Assembly (NCBI GenBank): GCA_026874595.1
Contig: CM049315.1
Span: 78,291,401 to 78,355,400, forward strand
Direction: 5' to 3'
Length of the DNA: 64,000 nt
Source: Sipunculus nudus
Lineage: Eukaryota > Annelida > Sipuncula > Golfingiida > Sipunculidae
The notes beneath the pieces were generated by a model. The model was not told the DNA's origin. It searched no databases and saw only the letters and a list, made by a program, of their open reading frames with translations. The position numbers were made by a program, and so were the translations under genes. This document shows, one piece after another, positions 25,525-35,930 of this stretch; the first letter of the stretch is position 1; every line of letters begins with the position of its first letter.

Positions 25525-26400
25525 TTTAGCGAACCTGTGAGCTTATGCGATGGCGCAGCGTCGTCCGTCCATCGTCAGCCTTCCGCCGTCCAGGGCTGGC
25601 TTTCCGCCGTCCATGGCTGTAAGTCAGAAACCGTCGGAGCTAGCAGCTCCAAATTACATGTAAGAATTAGTCACATATAAAACTTGGTGCCCTGGAGCTT
25701 ATTATTAGGTATCTGCATTAATTTAGATTTTATAGAGAGAAAGCTTACAAACCTTTAAAAATCGTTTTCTCTGAAACTGTCCAGCCAAATTGTCCAATAT
25801 TTCACAGAAATGATCCCTGGAACAATCTCTCTCAAGTTTGTCCAAATAGTTCCAGTTCGGAGATTTTTGGCTGAGGTACAGGAGGCTGAACTTAGTCATC
25901 TGTCCAAAAAAGCACACTTAAATTAAAATCTCAGAATTGGCTAGAGCTATAAAATTTTATACCAATGTTTGTCACATATGTCATATCAGATTTTGAGGTA
26001 TTGGTGGTGCCACCTACATTGATGTGTTTTTTACAAGCGAAAATGTAATTTTAAACATTTCTAGCTTCTAGCTTATACACTGATTTATGATGAAACTGTA
26101 AAGCTGATTGGTTAAAACTTTACAAGAATTATTCTATGGTTCTGCCAGTTTTATAAGAATAGATTGGGTAAATACAGTTTTAAAAAAACATTGTAGCCAA
26201 TTGAAAAAGGCTTTCTGTATTTGAAAACAGATTTGAGTTTCAGCAGCCAAGTCAAGAGGTCACTCAGTACAAACAGGTGGGGTCCAGACATCACCATGGC
26301 AACTGACCTGGCCCTGGGGGAGTGTCTAGACAATGTGTCTAGAGGTCTAGACATTTAACTTAGCCATTTTTCTGTATTTTCCTATATGAGTTATAAACCC
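25525..26400 (+). mobile_element. GCGAACC family copy
   Basis: Starts TTTTTAGCGAACCTGTGAGC at about 25525, followed by GCGATGGCGCAGCGTCGTCC. The body (TCCAATATTTCACAGAAATG, CCAGTTCGGAGATTTTTGG, GATGTGTTTTTTACAAGCG) matches 22940-23640 and, partly, 56850-57240 and 63540-64000. Confidence 0.82.
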
Positions 26401-26841
26401 GCAAAACATTTTTAGACTGACACCACTGAGGCTAATTTGTTTAATATTTTACAAGAATTATCCCCTGAATAATTCTTATAATAATTGTCTTTTATGGTTC
26501 CAAAGAATGATTTTGACCTGTCTTTGTGTCTTTGATGGCTTTCTCATTCACAAGACAGGTGTTGCCGCCTACAATTACTTTTGCACAGTGTATGTGCCTG
26601 CTTATTTCTACAGAGGAATTTGATATATCAGCCTGAAATTTTTGCATATTTATACCTATCCAATAGCTTTGTCATATACAAGACTGGTGGTGCCACCTAC
26701 AATAAATTTTGCACAGTGTGTGTCCCTGCTTATTTCTCAGGAGGGGTTTGATATATCAGTCGGAGTCTGAACTTGGGCATATGTATATATTTTTGATAGC
26801 TTTGTTGTATACAAGACTGGTGGTGCCAGCTACAATCATTT
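26401..26841 (+). repeat. repeat modules between elements
   Basis: Decayed modules with ACTGGTGGTGCCACCTACAA (twice) and TTTGCACAGTGTRTGT, related to the family at 44.2-47.8 kb. Confidence 0.6.
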
Positions 26842-28126
26842 TTAGCTCAGCTGACTGTAAGTCAACTGAGGTATACAAATGGCGCTTTGTCCGTCATCCG
26901 TCCGGATGTCTGGGCGTCCAGCTGTCTGTAAGCAGGGCACAAATCATAACGACTTGTCCTAGAAACTTCTAAGTGAACATCCAGGGAGGTCAATAAAAAA
27001 TCTCCTTGGAAACCTGAAATTAGGTCACTGCGACCTATATCCTTTGAGCTATGGGGCTTGAAAGTACCCCTTGGAAATAGTAAAAAATTTGATACAAAAT
27101 CTCCAACATCTTTATAATAAATGCATGGATTGTCATGAATCTTGCCTTGAATATTGACCATGACGAGTTTTGTCAGTTCCTGAAACATGGTGGTGACACA
27201 TATATTTTTTCCTATTTTAACAAAAAATTTTCTATTTATTTACTATTAAATGACAACAATCATGTGAGTTTCTCAGCTATGATTACATCTGGTGTCCCCA
27301 AACCTGGTGAGTTTATTTATCACAAGTAGATGCCCTATACTTATCACCCTGTCTGTCTGTCTGTTTGTATGTCTGTCTGTCTGTCAGTCCATCCATCTAC
27401 ACAAATTTGTTTCCAGACGATAACTCCAGGTCGGATTGGCACATGGATTTCAAATTTGACTTACATATGGCACACCTCTTAAGCAAGAACCTATATGACT
27501 TTGGGGTCATGAGGTCAATGGTCAAGGTCACAGAACCCATTTCTTTAAAAGAAATGTGTATGCATATGATGCCAAATTTTTCATTGCAGACCTTCCATCT
27601 TCAAGATATTGCTAACCTGCCACTAAGGGAAGATTCTGTTTGATTTTTGGGTCAAAGGTCAAGGTCACAGGGCCCATCCATTCACAAATTAGTTTATGGA
27701 TGATAATTCTGCTTTGGATAGACATACTGGCTTCAAACTTGATTTAATAATGACCAACCGCATAAGTAAATTCATTTGATTTTCAGGGTCCAGCGATCTA
27801 AATTGAAGGTCACAGAAGCCACATCTTTAAAAAGATTGTAGATGCACTTTAAATCAAACTTTTCATTCTGAACTTTCCAACGTTCACACATGGCTTACTT
27901 GCCCAAAGTGAGTAAACCTGTAGAATTTTAGGTTATCTGGTCAGAGGTCAAGGTCATTTTTTAAAAGATTGTTACAATAATCCTAATGCTGCAAGTTCAA
28001 GGATATTAAGTTCTAAGATTTTTGGTCACAAGGTCATTTGTTAAGGTCACAGGACTGTCATTCTGAAAATTTCTTTAAAAATATCCTTATAGACAAAGCT
28101 GAGCATCGAGACCCATGGGTCCCTAG
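26842..28126 (+). mobile_element. GCTCAGCTG family element with AGGTCA-rich body
   Basis: Starts TTTAGCTCAGCTGACTG and ends AGCTGAGCATCGAGACCCATGGGTCCCTAG. The inverted words GCTCAGCTG and AGCTGAGC, then a palindrome, then CTAG before TT look like a Helentron-type non-autonomous element. It has a CTGT microsatellite at 27345-27390 and AGGTCA clusters at 27509-27530 and 27649-27667. Confidence 0.75.
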
Positions 28127-28305
28127 TTGTGTTGTGTGCACCCATGCCAGAATTTCAGCAGTAATTTTGTGTAATTGTTTCTTATTCAAAATGTTTAGTA
28201 CCTGCATTGTTCATATACATGAGAAGTAATGGTCCAGCATTGAAGCATTATACCTGGTGTATTTCCCAATGCACAGGTTCGCATTAGGCCTGTAGGCCTT
28301 GTTTT
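28127..28305 (+). repeat. dispersed repeat, second copy at 61229
   Basis: TTGTGTTGTGTGCACCCATG through GCATTAGGCCTGTAGGCCTT is closely repeated at 61229-61418 in the same orientation; both copies follow a CTAG element end. Confidence 0.85.
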
Positions 28306-29600
28306 ATAAAATGTAAAATTTATATTTAAACAGGCTTATATGTATTAACAAACTTTTCTGAGTCGGTTATAAACCATGGCTATTTTCACGCAATGATTGG
28401 TAAAAGATCGACATTCAATTGCCAAATTATGCACTTTAACCAGACTAACAATTGTACCTATATTTGAGTATGGCTGCAATACTGGTAAAACATTATTTTA
28501 AGATATTTATGGAACATATCATTTCTTTTAAAATAAACTGTAAAACAAAAGATAACCAAAGACCATAGGTTCTTCGGCAATTAAACCTGCGTTCACATTC
28601 ATATACTTCTTCGTACATCTTATTTTCAATAGATGGTGCTCAAAGGTCATAATCTCACTAGCTAGTTCTGTAATCTTTTAATATGGCACGTTTTGCTAGC
28701 AGACAATTCTGTGTGAACATCAAGGTTGTTAATTGACCCATGTTGTATAGAGTGTAAATAAAAGTTATCACAAAGAGTACCGTTGTCTTTGATGTCCCAT
28801 TGAAGTTCAATTAGCCAGGGTAAAGGGGCAAGATACCCCAAGGCCCGCTAGTTCCGTAATCATTTTATGTGGCATGTTTTCCCGGTTGACCGTTCGGACA
28901 ACACTTTGCATATATTATGATCAGCACTACCACCGCGGTGTTCTGGCAATATGATCACCGACGCAGATGTCGTTTGTTTAAATGTTTTGTTCTTAAATGA
29001 CTGATGATGTACAATGTCTATAAAATATTGAAATTACCGTCGTCCCATACAATGCTTTGATGTCCCATTGAACTTTAATTAGCCAAGTTAAAAGCTCAAG
29101 ATTCAACAAATTCAGTGGTGTCAAATTAATTTTGTGGCCCTAGTAGGATTCGTCTAGATGAGTCATCATAAACCGAATAAATTGTCATCTATTCAAATCG
29201 GGTAGATCAGGCTGTTTAATCAATTAATTAAATTAATTAATTAGCAAAGCCAAGCAACATACACAGTTGCAACTATTTCCCAAAACTGTTATGCCTGACC
29301 GCATATCAGCATACCGCAGCATACCCCTGCGTTCCTAGCTGCAGTCTAGCGTTTAATAAAAGAACCTTTTTTCGTTGTGTTCCCATACACCACCTGGCAA
29401 TGGAACGAAGTGAGAGAGTGGTGCAGCCATTAAGTAAGGTTTTGGGAATTTTTTACTCCAGTGAAGGAGCCTTCCAGATAATTAACAATCATGGGGTGCA
29501 GCCATTAGACGACGTGCGGCGGCAAAATGCCGATCTTCGGTACACAAATTAAAGATGTTTCAAGCTGACGACCAGAGTTTTCTCTCTCATGTATCTTCTC
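28306..29600. other. intron with imperfect direct duplication
   Basis: CTAGTTCTGTAATC...GGCACGTTTT near 28662 and CTAGTTCCGTAATC near 28848, and GATGTCCCATTGAA near 28790 and 29058, are paired direct repeats. No exon or RNA gene recognised. Confidence 0.55.
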
Positions 29601-29609
29601 CTTGTGTAG

Positions 29610-31190
29610 TAGTTGTCAGATTGGACCTCTGGTCATACACCTGTCAGATTGGACCTCTGGTCACACACCTGACAGATTGGACCTCTAATCACACATCTGT
29701 CAGATTGGACATCTGGTCATACATGTGTCAGATTTGACCTCAGGTAACACACCTGTCAGATTGGACCTCTGGTCACACACCTGTCAGATTGGACCTCTGG
29801 CCACACACCTGTCACATTGGACCTCTGGTCACACACCTGTTAGATTGAAACTCTGGTCACGTGTCAGATTTGACTTCTAGTCACACATGTCACATTGGAC
29901 CTCTGGTCACACATCTGTCAGATTGGACCTCTGGTTACACATGTGTCAGATTGGACCTATGGTCACACACCTGTTAGATTGGACCTCTGGTCACCTACCT
30001 GTCAGATTGGACCTCTGGTCACCCGACTCTGTCAGAATGGACCTCTTGTCACACACCTGTCAGATTGGACCTCTGGTCACACACCTGTCAGATTGGACCT
30101 CTGGTCACACACCTGTCAGATTGGACCACTGGTCACACACCTGTCAGATTGGACCTCTGGTCACACACCTGTCAGATTGGACCTCAGGTCACACACCTGT
30201 CAGATTGGACCTCTGGTCACACGTGTCAGATTTGACCTCTGGTTACACGTGTCAGATTTGACCTCTGGTCACACACCTGTCTGATTGGACCTCTGGTCAA
30301 ACACCTCTCAGATTGGACCTCTGGTCATACTTGTGTCTGATTGGACCTCTAGTCACAAACCTGTCAGATTGGACCTCTGGTCATACATGTTTCAGATTGG
30401 ACCTCTGGTCACACACCTGTCAGTTTGGTTATACTTGTCAGATTTGACCTCTGGTCACACACCTGTCAGATTGGACCTCTGGTCACACACCTGTCAGATT
30501 GGACCTCTGGTTATACTTGTCAGATTTGACCTCTGGTCACACACCTGTCAGATTCAACCTCTGGTCATACATGTGTCAGATTGGACCTCTGGTACACACC
30601 TGTCAGATTTGATCTCTGGTTACACATGTCAGATTGGACCTCTGGTCACACACTTGTCAGATTGGGCCTGTGGTCACACACCTGTCAGATTGGACCTCTG
30701 GTTACACTTGTCAGATTTGACCTCTGGTCACACACCTGTCAGATTTGACCTCTGGTCATACATGTGTCAGATTAGACCTCTGGTCACACACCTGTCAGAT
30801 TGGACCTCTGGTCATACATGTGTCAGATTGGACCTCTGGTCACACACTTGTCAGATTGGACCTCTGGTCACACATGTGTCAGATTTGACCTGTCGTCACA
30901 CACCTGTCAGATTGGACCTCTTGTCACACACCTGTCAGATTAGACCTCTGGTCACACACATGGCAGATTGAACTTATGGTCACACACCTGGCAGACTGGA
31001 CCGCTGGTCACAGATCTGTCAGACTGGACCTCTGGTCACACACCTGTCGGACTGGACCTCTGGTCATACACCTGTCAGACTGGACCTCTGGTCACACACC
31101 TGTCAGACTGGACCTCTGGTCACACACCTATCAGACTGGACCTCTGGTCACACACCTGTCAGATTGGACCTCTGGTCACACATTGTCATA
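29610..31190 (+). repeat. 28-bp satellite array, about 55 units
   Basis: Unit GTCAGATTGGACCTCTGGTC plus ACACACCT with many point changes and some deleted units. Three units make 84 bp, so all three frames read through for up to 228 codons; these are repeat artefacts. The array ends in a foldback segment (31203-31257) related to 6682-6743. Confidence 0.96.
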
Positions 31191-31639
31191 TTGGGCCTCA
31201 GTCTTGTTACAGTAAACACACTCATGTAGACCAGCTGTGTTTACTCACACACAGAACCATGACAATATGTAAACACAGTAGTGGGTCCGGACCCCCCCCC
31301 CCCTTTTTTTCAGGCCTCACAACCTTTTTAAGGGTCAGACCAATTTTTTGGCTAGGGCCCCTCCTTTTTCCAAATCTGGGGATCCTTTAATAGGTTTGTC
31401 ATTAGTCCTCCGGTCTTGGACCTCTCTGTTTTCAAAATACTGGATCTGTTTCTGAAACAGATAATTTTAAATACTATATCAGTTTACTGGAATGGTTTTG
31501 CTGGAAAACATGTTTATTCATCCAAAATGAACTAATATTGTGAGATTATATATGTATTATTGTATTATAAAAGTATATGTACATTTAAAACAATGATCAG
31601 TTTAACATTGAAGTCCTGATGTAAATTGAAGTCCTGATG

Positions 31640-31837
31640 TGTATACATGTGTGTGTTACAGCCCTGACATTTGTGTATGTGTGTGTGTTACAGTCCTGAT
31701 ATTTGTGTATGTATGTGTTACAGTCCTGATATTTGTGTATGTATGTGTTACAGTCCTGACATTAGTGTATGTGTGTGTTACAGTCCTGAAATTTGTGTAT
31801 GTGTGTGTTACAGTCCTGACATTTGTGTGTGTTACAG
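31640..31837 (+). repeat. 30-bp tandem repeat of 3' splice-site-like units
   Basis: Seven GTTACAG copies end at 31661, 31693, 31723, 31753, 31783, 31813 and 31837, steps 32,30,30,30,30,24. Each unit is branch-point-like CCTGAC or CCTGAT (CCTGAA once), a U/G-rich run, then TTACAG. The last is the actual exon 4 acceptor. Confidence 0.93.
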
Positions 31838-31935
31838 CCCAATGGTAATGGCAGTAATGATGGAGAATACCAAATAAATACCGGGGAGGAAGATCTCAAC
31901 AAGCTGAATGTCATTTACAAATGGAAAGGAATGAG
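31838..31935 (+). CDS. CD36/SCARB exon 4 of window
   Basis: The 98 bp begin after GTTACAG at 31837 and end at donor GTAGGC. They encode PNGNGSNDGEYQINTGEEDL followed by NKLNVIYKWKGM, with the final Arg split across the junction (phase 2). This matches the family segment 'NGT(D)DG.Y...TG..... ...I..W.G' before the first ectodomain cysteine. The acceptor is the last of a ladder of near-identical acceptor-like units in a tandem repeat. I chose 31838 because it keeps phase 0 and restores the conserved FAQ-PNG junction; every upstream copy would put an in-frame TGA as the second codon. Confidence 0.92.
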
Positions 31936-31993
31936 GTAGGCAGAATTATTGTACGACTAATTAACAATGATGAATTTTATTTTAAAATATTTT

Positions 31994-32101
31994 TAGTTGG
32001 AGGTAACCTTCTCCATTTTAAATGCTAACTTAACTAAGTACATGTACATCTGCAGAATTCCACTCTGGTTTGGGACATTAATAACACAGCAGTATCACAT
32101 G
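31994..32101 (-). mobile_element. SINE fragment, left part split by LTR element
   Basis: On the minus strand this is the 3' part of the SINE at 7997: GTTGGAGGTAACC, AACTTAACTAAGTACATGTAC, CAGTATCACA. It breaks at ACATG (32097-32101) and resumes at 34578. Confidence 0.85.
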
Positions 32102-32102
32102 T

Positions 32103-33543
32103 CTGAAATCAAGAAACAAACGGGCACCATTTGAATTTGTCGGCACTCTGTCCAACTGGCTATTTGGAACTGTCACCGAAAGACAACTAGGTGTGTATCG
32201 ACGGGCGGTAGACCTCGCTCTCCAATCTACTTATCGCACAATTCACATGGTAAACGACCTTCTCACAGTGACAAAGCATGTACAGCTACACGTGGTTAGG
32301 TGCACAGCATAGAATTTCTAGTCTCGCTTCGTACGTTAAAAATTTCACTATATCGGTCACCCGGCATCTTCAAATCATTCACAACTTTATTCAACATATG
32401 TCTTTTCAAATGAACTATGAACATTTATAAGTATCCCTCGAACAAGCTATATTCTTGTACTCTTGTCAAATGGACATATATTCTACACAGAGGCGATCTT
32501 TAGAAAGTCAACACCTAACGGAGGAAATACTACCCCCCGCTGAACTTGAAGCTATCATTAAGCAAGCGAGACGGTTCCAATATTTCGCCGCGCGCGCTTC
32601 CTGGTATTACTCACATATCCGAATAATGCCACTTTGGATGGACTCGAACATATTAATATTTCAAGCCATGTTACCGTTCCACGATGGAGACCAGTACTTT
32701 CGTTATCGTCTGCAGTCTTTCCCACTACCCCTCTCCCCCGGATTGTATTCACAGTTCCTGCTGGCTCCAGATATAGCCCTTCACACCGAATCAGGCCTCA
32801 TGTTAACACCAACAAATTGTACTGGTTCGTCTCCAACAATATGCCGTACGGGGCCTCTCTGGGCTAGGAACCAGTACCTTTGCGAAAGAGCTATAATAAA
32901 CCAAGATGAATCACTAAGAAATAAATGTAGAATCAAATTATTCCGAGCCGACGAACCTTTGATATATGAACTTTACCCTGGAGTATATGTTCTTGCTACC
33001 CAACATCTAGCTGCATACCAAAATTGTAAGGGAAAGCATGAGCGTAAAAGGACATTATCAGCCGGCGTGTATTCTATCCAACTCACAGACTATTGTTCCT
33101 TGAAATCTGAAAACTGGACTTTGAAAGGTATATACCATGCGCAACATACATTCAATATAAGTTTGCTGCCGATAATCGCCGATCTGGTGTCCCCACTCCG
33201 AGAGCGGGTACCTAAGTTTGATTCAACAGCGCTGGCCAAATTATCTGAGTGGAACACCCTTGACCAAATTATTGCACTAAATACCTCCGAACAGCTGCCA
33301 CTAGAACAACTAAATTATATCAAGCCTTTGGAGAATATAGTACCTCCCCCGACGCATTCGTGGGTCAACACTTCGCTCATCGTCTCAGTTCTTAGTGTTG
33401 TGATCCTGTGCGTTATTTTACTCAAGTGCGCTCTTCCCGCCTGCCGTCGGCACCTGGAAAAACCTACCTCAGAATCAGCCACACAGGGAAATCAACATCA
33501 TCAAGTTTGGGCCCGTATCCCAAACCAAGTGATGCAAGTGTAA
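32103..33543 (+). pseudogene. env-like glycoprotein remnant (baculovirus F/errantivirus type)
   Basis: Starts inside the gene: a furin-like RNKR at about 32112-32123 is followed by a hydrophobic fusion-peptide-like stretch (FEFVGT...LFGTV), the arrangement of F/Env proteins of errantiviruses and baculoviruses. The first frame stops at TAG 32310. The similarity continues one base out of phase until TAA 32428, after which a frame stays open from 32431 to 33543. That part has scattered cysteines and NCT, NWT, NIS and NTS glycosylation sites, and a membrane anchor at about 33367-33441 (SLIVSVLSVVILCVILL) followed by a short basic tail. The SU portion upstream of RNKR is absent. One shift, one stop and the truncation make it a pseudogene. 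Confidence 0.8.
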
Positions 33544-33958
33544 TGCTACACCGCTTATTTGGACTTCATTATTTCTTTTTTAATATTATTGGACTCTTTG
33601 CTTGTCTTTTTTTTTTTTCTTTTATCTATTGTATATGTGTCATGTATTCACTTATCTATATAGTTAGATCAAATAATGTTCGTATCGGATGTACCTTGAA
33701 TTATCCTAAGTGAGGGTTTTCCCGCTTTACATTATCGCCATTACTCTATATGAATCAATTTATTTGCCTCCATGATATGATGTATCAGTAAAATAATAAT
33801 GATAATAATTAATATTACTTGTTGTCGTAGAATTAGTACCAGTATTAGTACCAGCATCAGTTTGTTTTCGAGCGCTTAAGCGCAGTTTGATATTTTGGTG
33901 AACATAACATGTGTGTCTTTATGTTAAAAGTAAAAATGTCAGCATTTTTACTAGATAG

Positions 33959-33970
33959 ATGGGGGAGGTG
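33959..33970 (+). promoter_or_regulatory. polypurine tract
   Basis: ATGGGGGAGGTG abuts the LTR's TGTAGAG, as expected for the plus-strand primer of an LTR element. Confidence 0.75.
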
Positions 33971-34577
33971 TGTAGAGTATCAACTCTTATAGGTATTCTA
34001 TATATTTTAATGTTATATTTTAGTGTAATATTTTGCATGTATTCTATATAGTTTAATGTTATATTTTAGTGTAGTATTTAGTTGTAATTCATAATGTCAG
34101 GACCAGTAGTTATTCAAACACATTGTATAAGGTATATTACATCATTCGGGCATACTTAAACGCTGACACTAATGCGACATTGAAACGTACATTGTATATA
34201 GACATAGACCCCATGCAGTTTACATAACAATACTTCTAGTTACGTGTCATCCACAATCTGTTCACTCAGCTTGAGGTGACACAACACTCTAATTAAGATT
34301 ACTTCCTATACCTTTAGTTACGTCCACGCCTCCTCTAATTATCAAGGTACTGATGCCTTCTCAGTTGCTAATTGCAATCAGGGTCGCGGCCGGCTGGTAG
34401 AGAGCCGAGGCCGAGTCAGTTGAAAGTCAGACTGAGAGCCGTTCGGAAGTCCGGCTCATACTTGTCAACTTATTATTATCAAATACCATCGATGTTTATG
34501 CCTGTATCAAGTTATATTCTACAAATAAACGTTTTATATTTATCGGCTGCATCCTGACTTATCGGGGGACTTCTACA
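33971..34577 (+). repeat. 3' long terminal repeat, 607 bp
   Basis: Begins TGTAGA and ends TCTACA, a perfect 6-bp inverted terminus of the TG...CA type. Contains two 46-bp-spaced copies of a TATTCTATATA...TTAGTGTA segment (33994, 34040) in the U3 part and an AATAAA at about 34524, a possible polyadenylation signal. No second LTR exists in the window. Confidence 0.88.
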
Positions 34578-34640
34578 ACATGGTTCCTCTTATTTTATAT
34601 CCTAGTGTTAACCAGGGCTGATGACTACTGCACCTGTGCT
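34578..34640 (-). mobile_element. SINE fragment, right part
   Basis: Continues the SINE of 31994-32101: TTCCTCTTATTTTATATCC, GTTAACCAGGGCTGATGACT and ACTGCACCTG match the minus strand of 8225-8285. The tRNA-like head is missing. Confidence 0.85.
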
Positions 34641-34674
34641 CTAACCCTGAGCCAAAGAGGTCAGGAACCATTTT

Positions 34675-34899
34675 TAGCTCAGCTGACTGAAAGTCATCTG
34701 ATCTAAAGCAATCACTCTTTGTCCATCTGTCTGTCTATCTGTCCATCCATTAACAGGGCACAGATCTTAACCATTGGACCTGGAATCTTCTTATTTGACA
34801 TGCAGGGAGGTCCATAAAAAATCTCTTTGGAAACCTGATAACAGGTCTCTGTTGCCCATATCTTCTGAGCTATGGGGCTCAGAAGCATCCCCCAGAATA
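34675..34899 (+). mobile_element. GCTCAGCTG family, 5' fragment
   Basis: TTTTTAGCTCAGCTGACTG, TCTG microsatellite, TTAACAGGGCACAGATC and CCCAGAATA, interrupted by the MITE that begins after the TA at 34898. Confidence 0.82.
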
Positions 34900-35440
34900 C
34901 TGTGGTTGCCTTTATATCAGCGGGGCTGAATTTTCGCGGTTTTTCTTATTTTTAAAACTTTCACAGGGTGTCCTTTTTGGCGCTCTGTCATAAGTGTAGT
35001 ATAGTATATTTTACTTATCAAATATACAAATTTTTAAAATGTACTGACCAAATTATTTCATAAATCGCTGATTTCACCTTTATCTATGATATGCCCACTA
35101 TTTCTCTGTCCGGATATCGCATGTTTGAACAGCCACGGACGGCTGACCCGACGTGTGCAGGAAGCGTTGACCACGCTGGCTGTAATTAGTTCAAGGCCAA
35201 GTCAAAACAACTCACATGTCAGTAAAGGTGTGAGAAACCAACCTGTGACTACACAACCGTGTTATAAGTTTAGGGAAACTGTCTTGATAAGGCCAGTATT
35301 AAAGTTATCACACATAGCTTGGCGCGTCTTTGGATTTTGGTTGTGACATCGGCATTAGTCCTTTATACAGATACAAGGTGGCGTGACTCTAGCAGCTACA
35401 TTCAGTACTTTAGGTAGCAAACTTTATTCATTTATAATAA
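34900..35440 (-). mobile_element. TA-target MITE, inverted partial copy
   Basis: Begins CTGTGGTTGCC after TA (34898-34899) and contains the inverted equivalents of 14640-15059 (GGGGCTGAATTTTCGCG, GCGCTCTGTCAT, GGTGGCGTGACTCTAGCAGC). The far end could not be placed exactly. Confidence 0.7.
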
Positions 35441-35930
35441 CAAAATACGGTACAATATGAAAGAGTACATACTGTTAAATATTCGTTTTAAGCTCCACTG
35501 GATGTCATATAGCTTGGCACACGTACACTTCAAAAGAATCCGATAGGGGTCACTAATTAAAATACAGGTGAAACACTGCGAGAAAAACATGCACGCGTGT
35601 ATATTATTGCCGGGCATGCATTGACACTTTCCAGTCGTGTTCTAGTCGAGGCTGGAAAAAATGCAAAAGTCACAGTTTACGCATCAAAGCAAAACTATAC
35701 TACTATAAATGGCACCCGTTATTCTCCATGAATCATGTTAAGATAAAGTAAATACACCAGGCTCGATGGATATCACTACGTGGCTGAAGATTAATCACGA
35801 ATATAAATATTGCAATATTTCATGCAATCTACAATATGCAAAAGGAATACTACAGTTATGTTCACCTCACATGGGATCTGTTGTTGTCCATAGTCATTGT
35901 CTGTGTCATTTCTCGTGAACTGATGATGTT
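35441..35930. other. intron, nothing recognised
   Basis: AT-rich sequence, possibly including the decayed far end of the preceding MITE. No exon seen. Confidence 0.4.

Larger units (their letters stand above)
32102..34577 (+). mobile_element. 5'-truncated env-bearing LTR retroelement
   Basis: Contains the second part of an env-like gene, about 430 bp of 3' untranslated sequence with polypurine tract ATGGGGGAGGTG, and one LTR. No gag, pol, primer-binding site or 5' LTR is present. ACATG occurs immediately before (32097-32101) and after (34578-34582), and removing the insert rejoins a collinear SINE. Ty3/gypsy-like affiliation is inferred from the env type and 5-bp duplication. Confidence 0.85.

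Noticed and set aside
30285-30971. 228-codon open frame (and neighbours at 29887-31390)
   Set aside because: Made entirely of the 28-bp satellite; three units equal 84 bp, so all frames stay open together. No start context or composition of a real protein.
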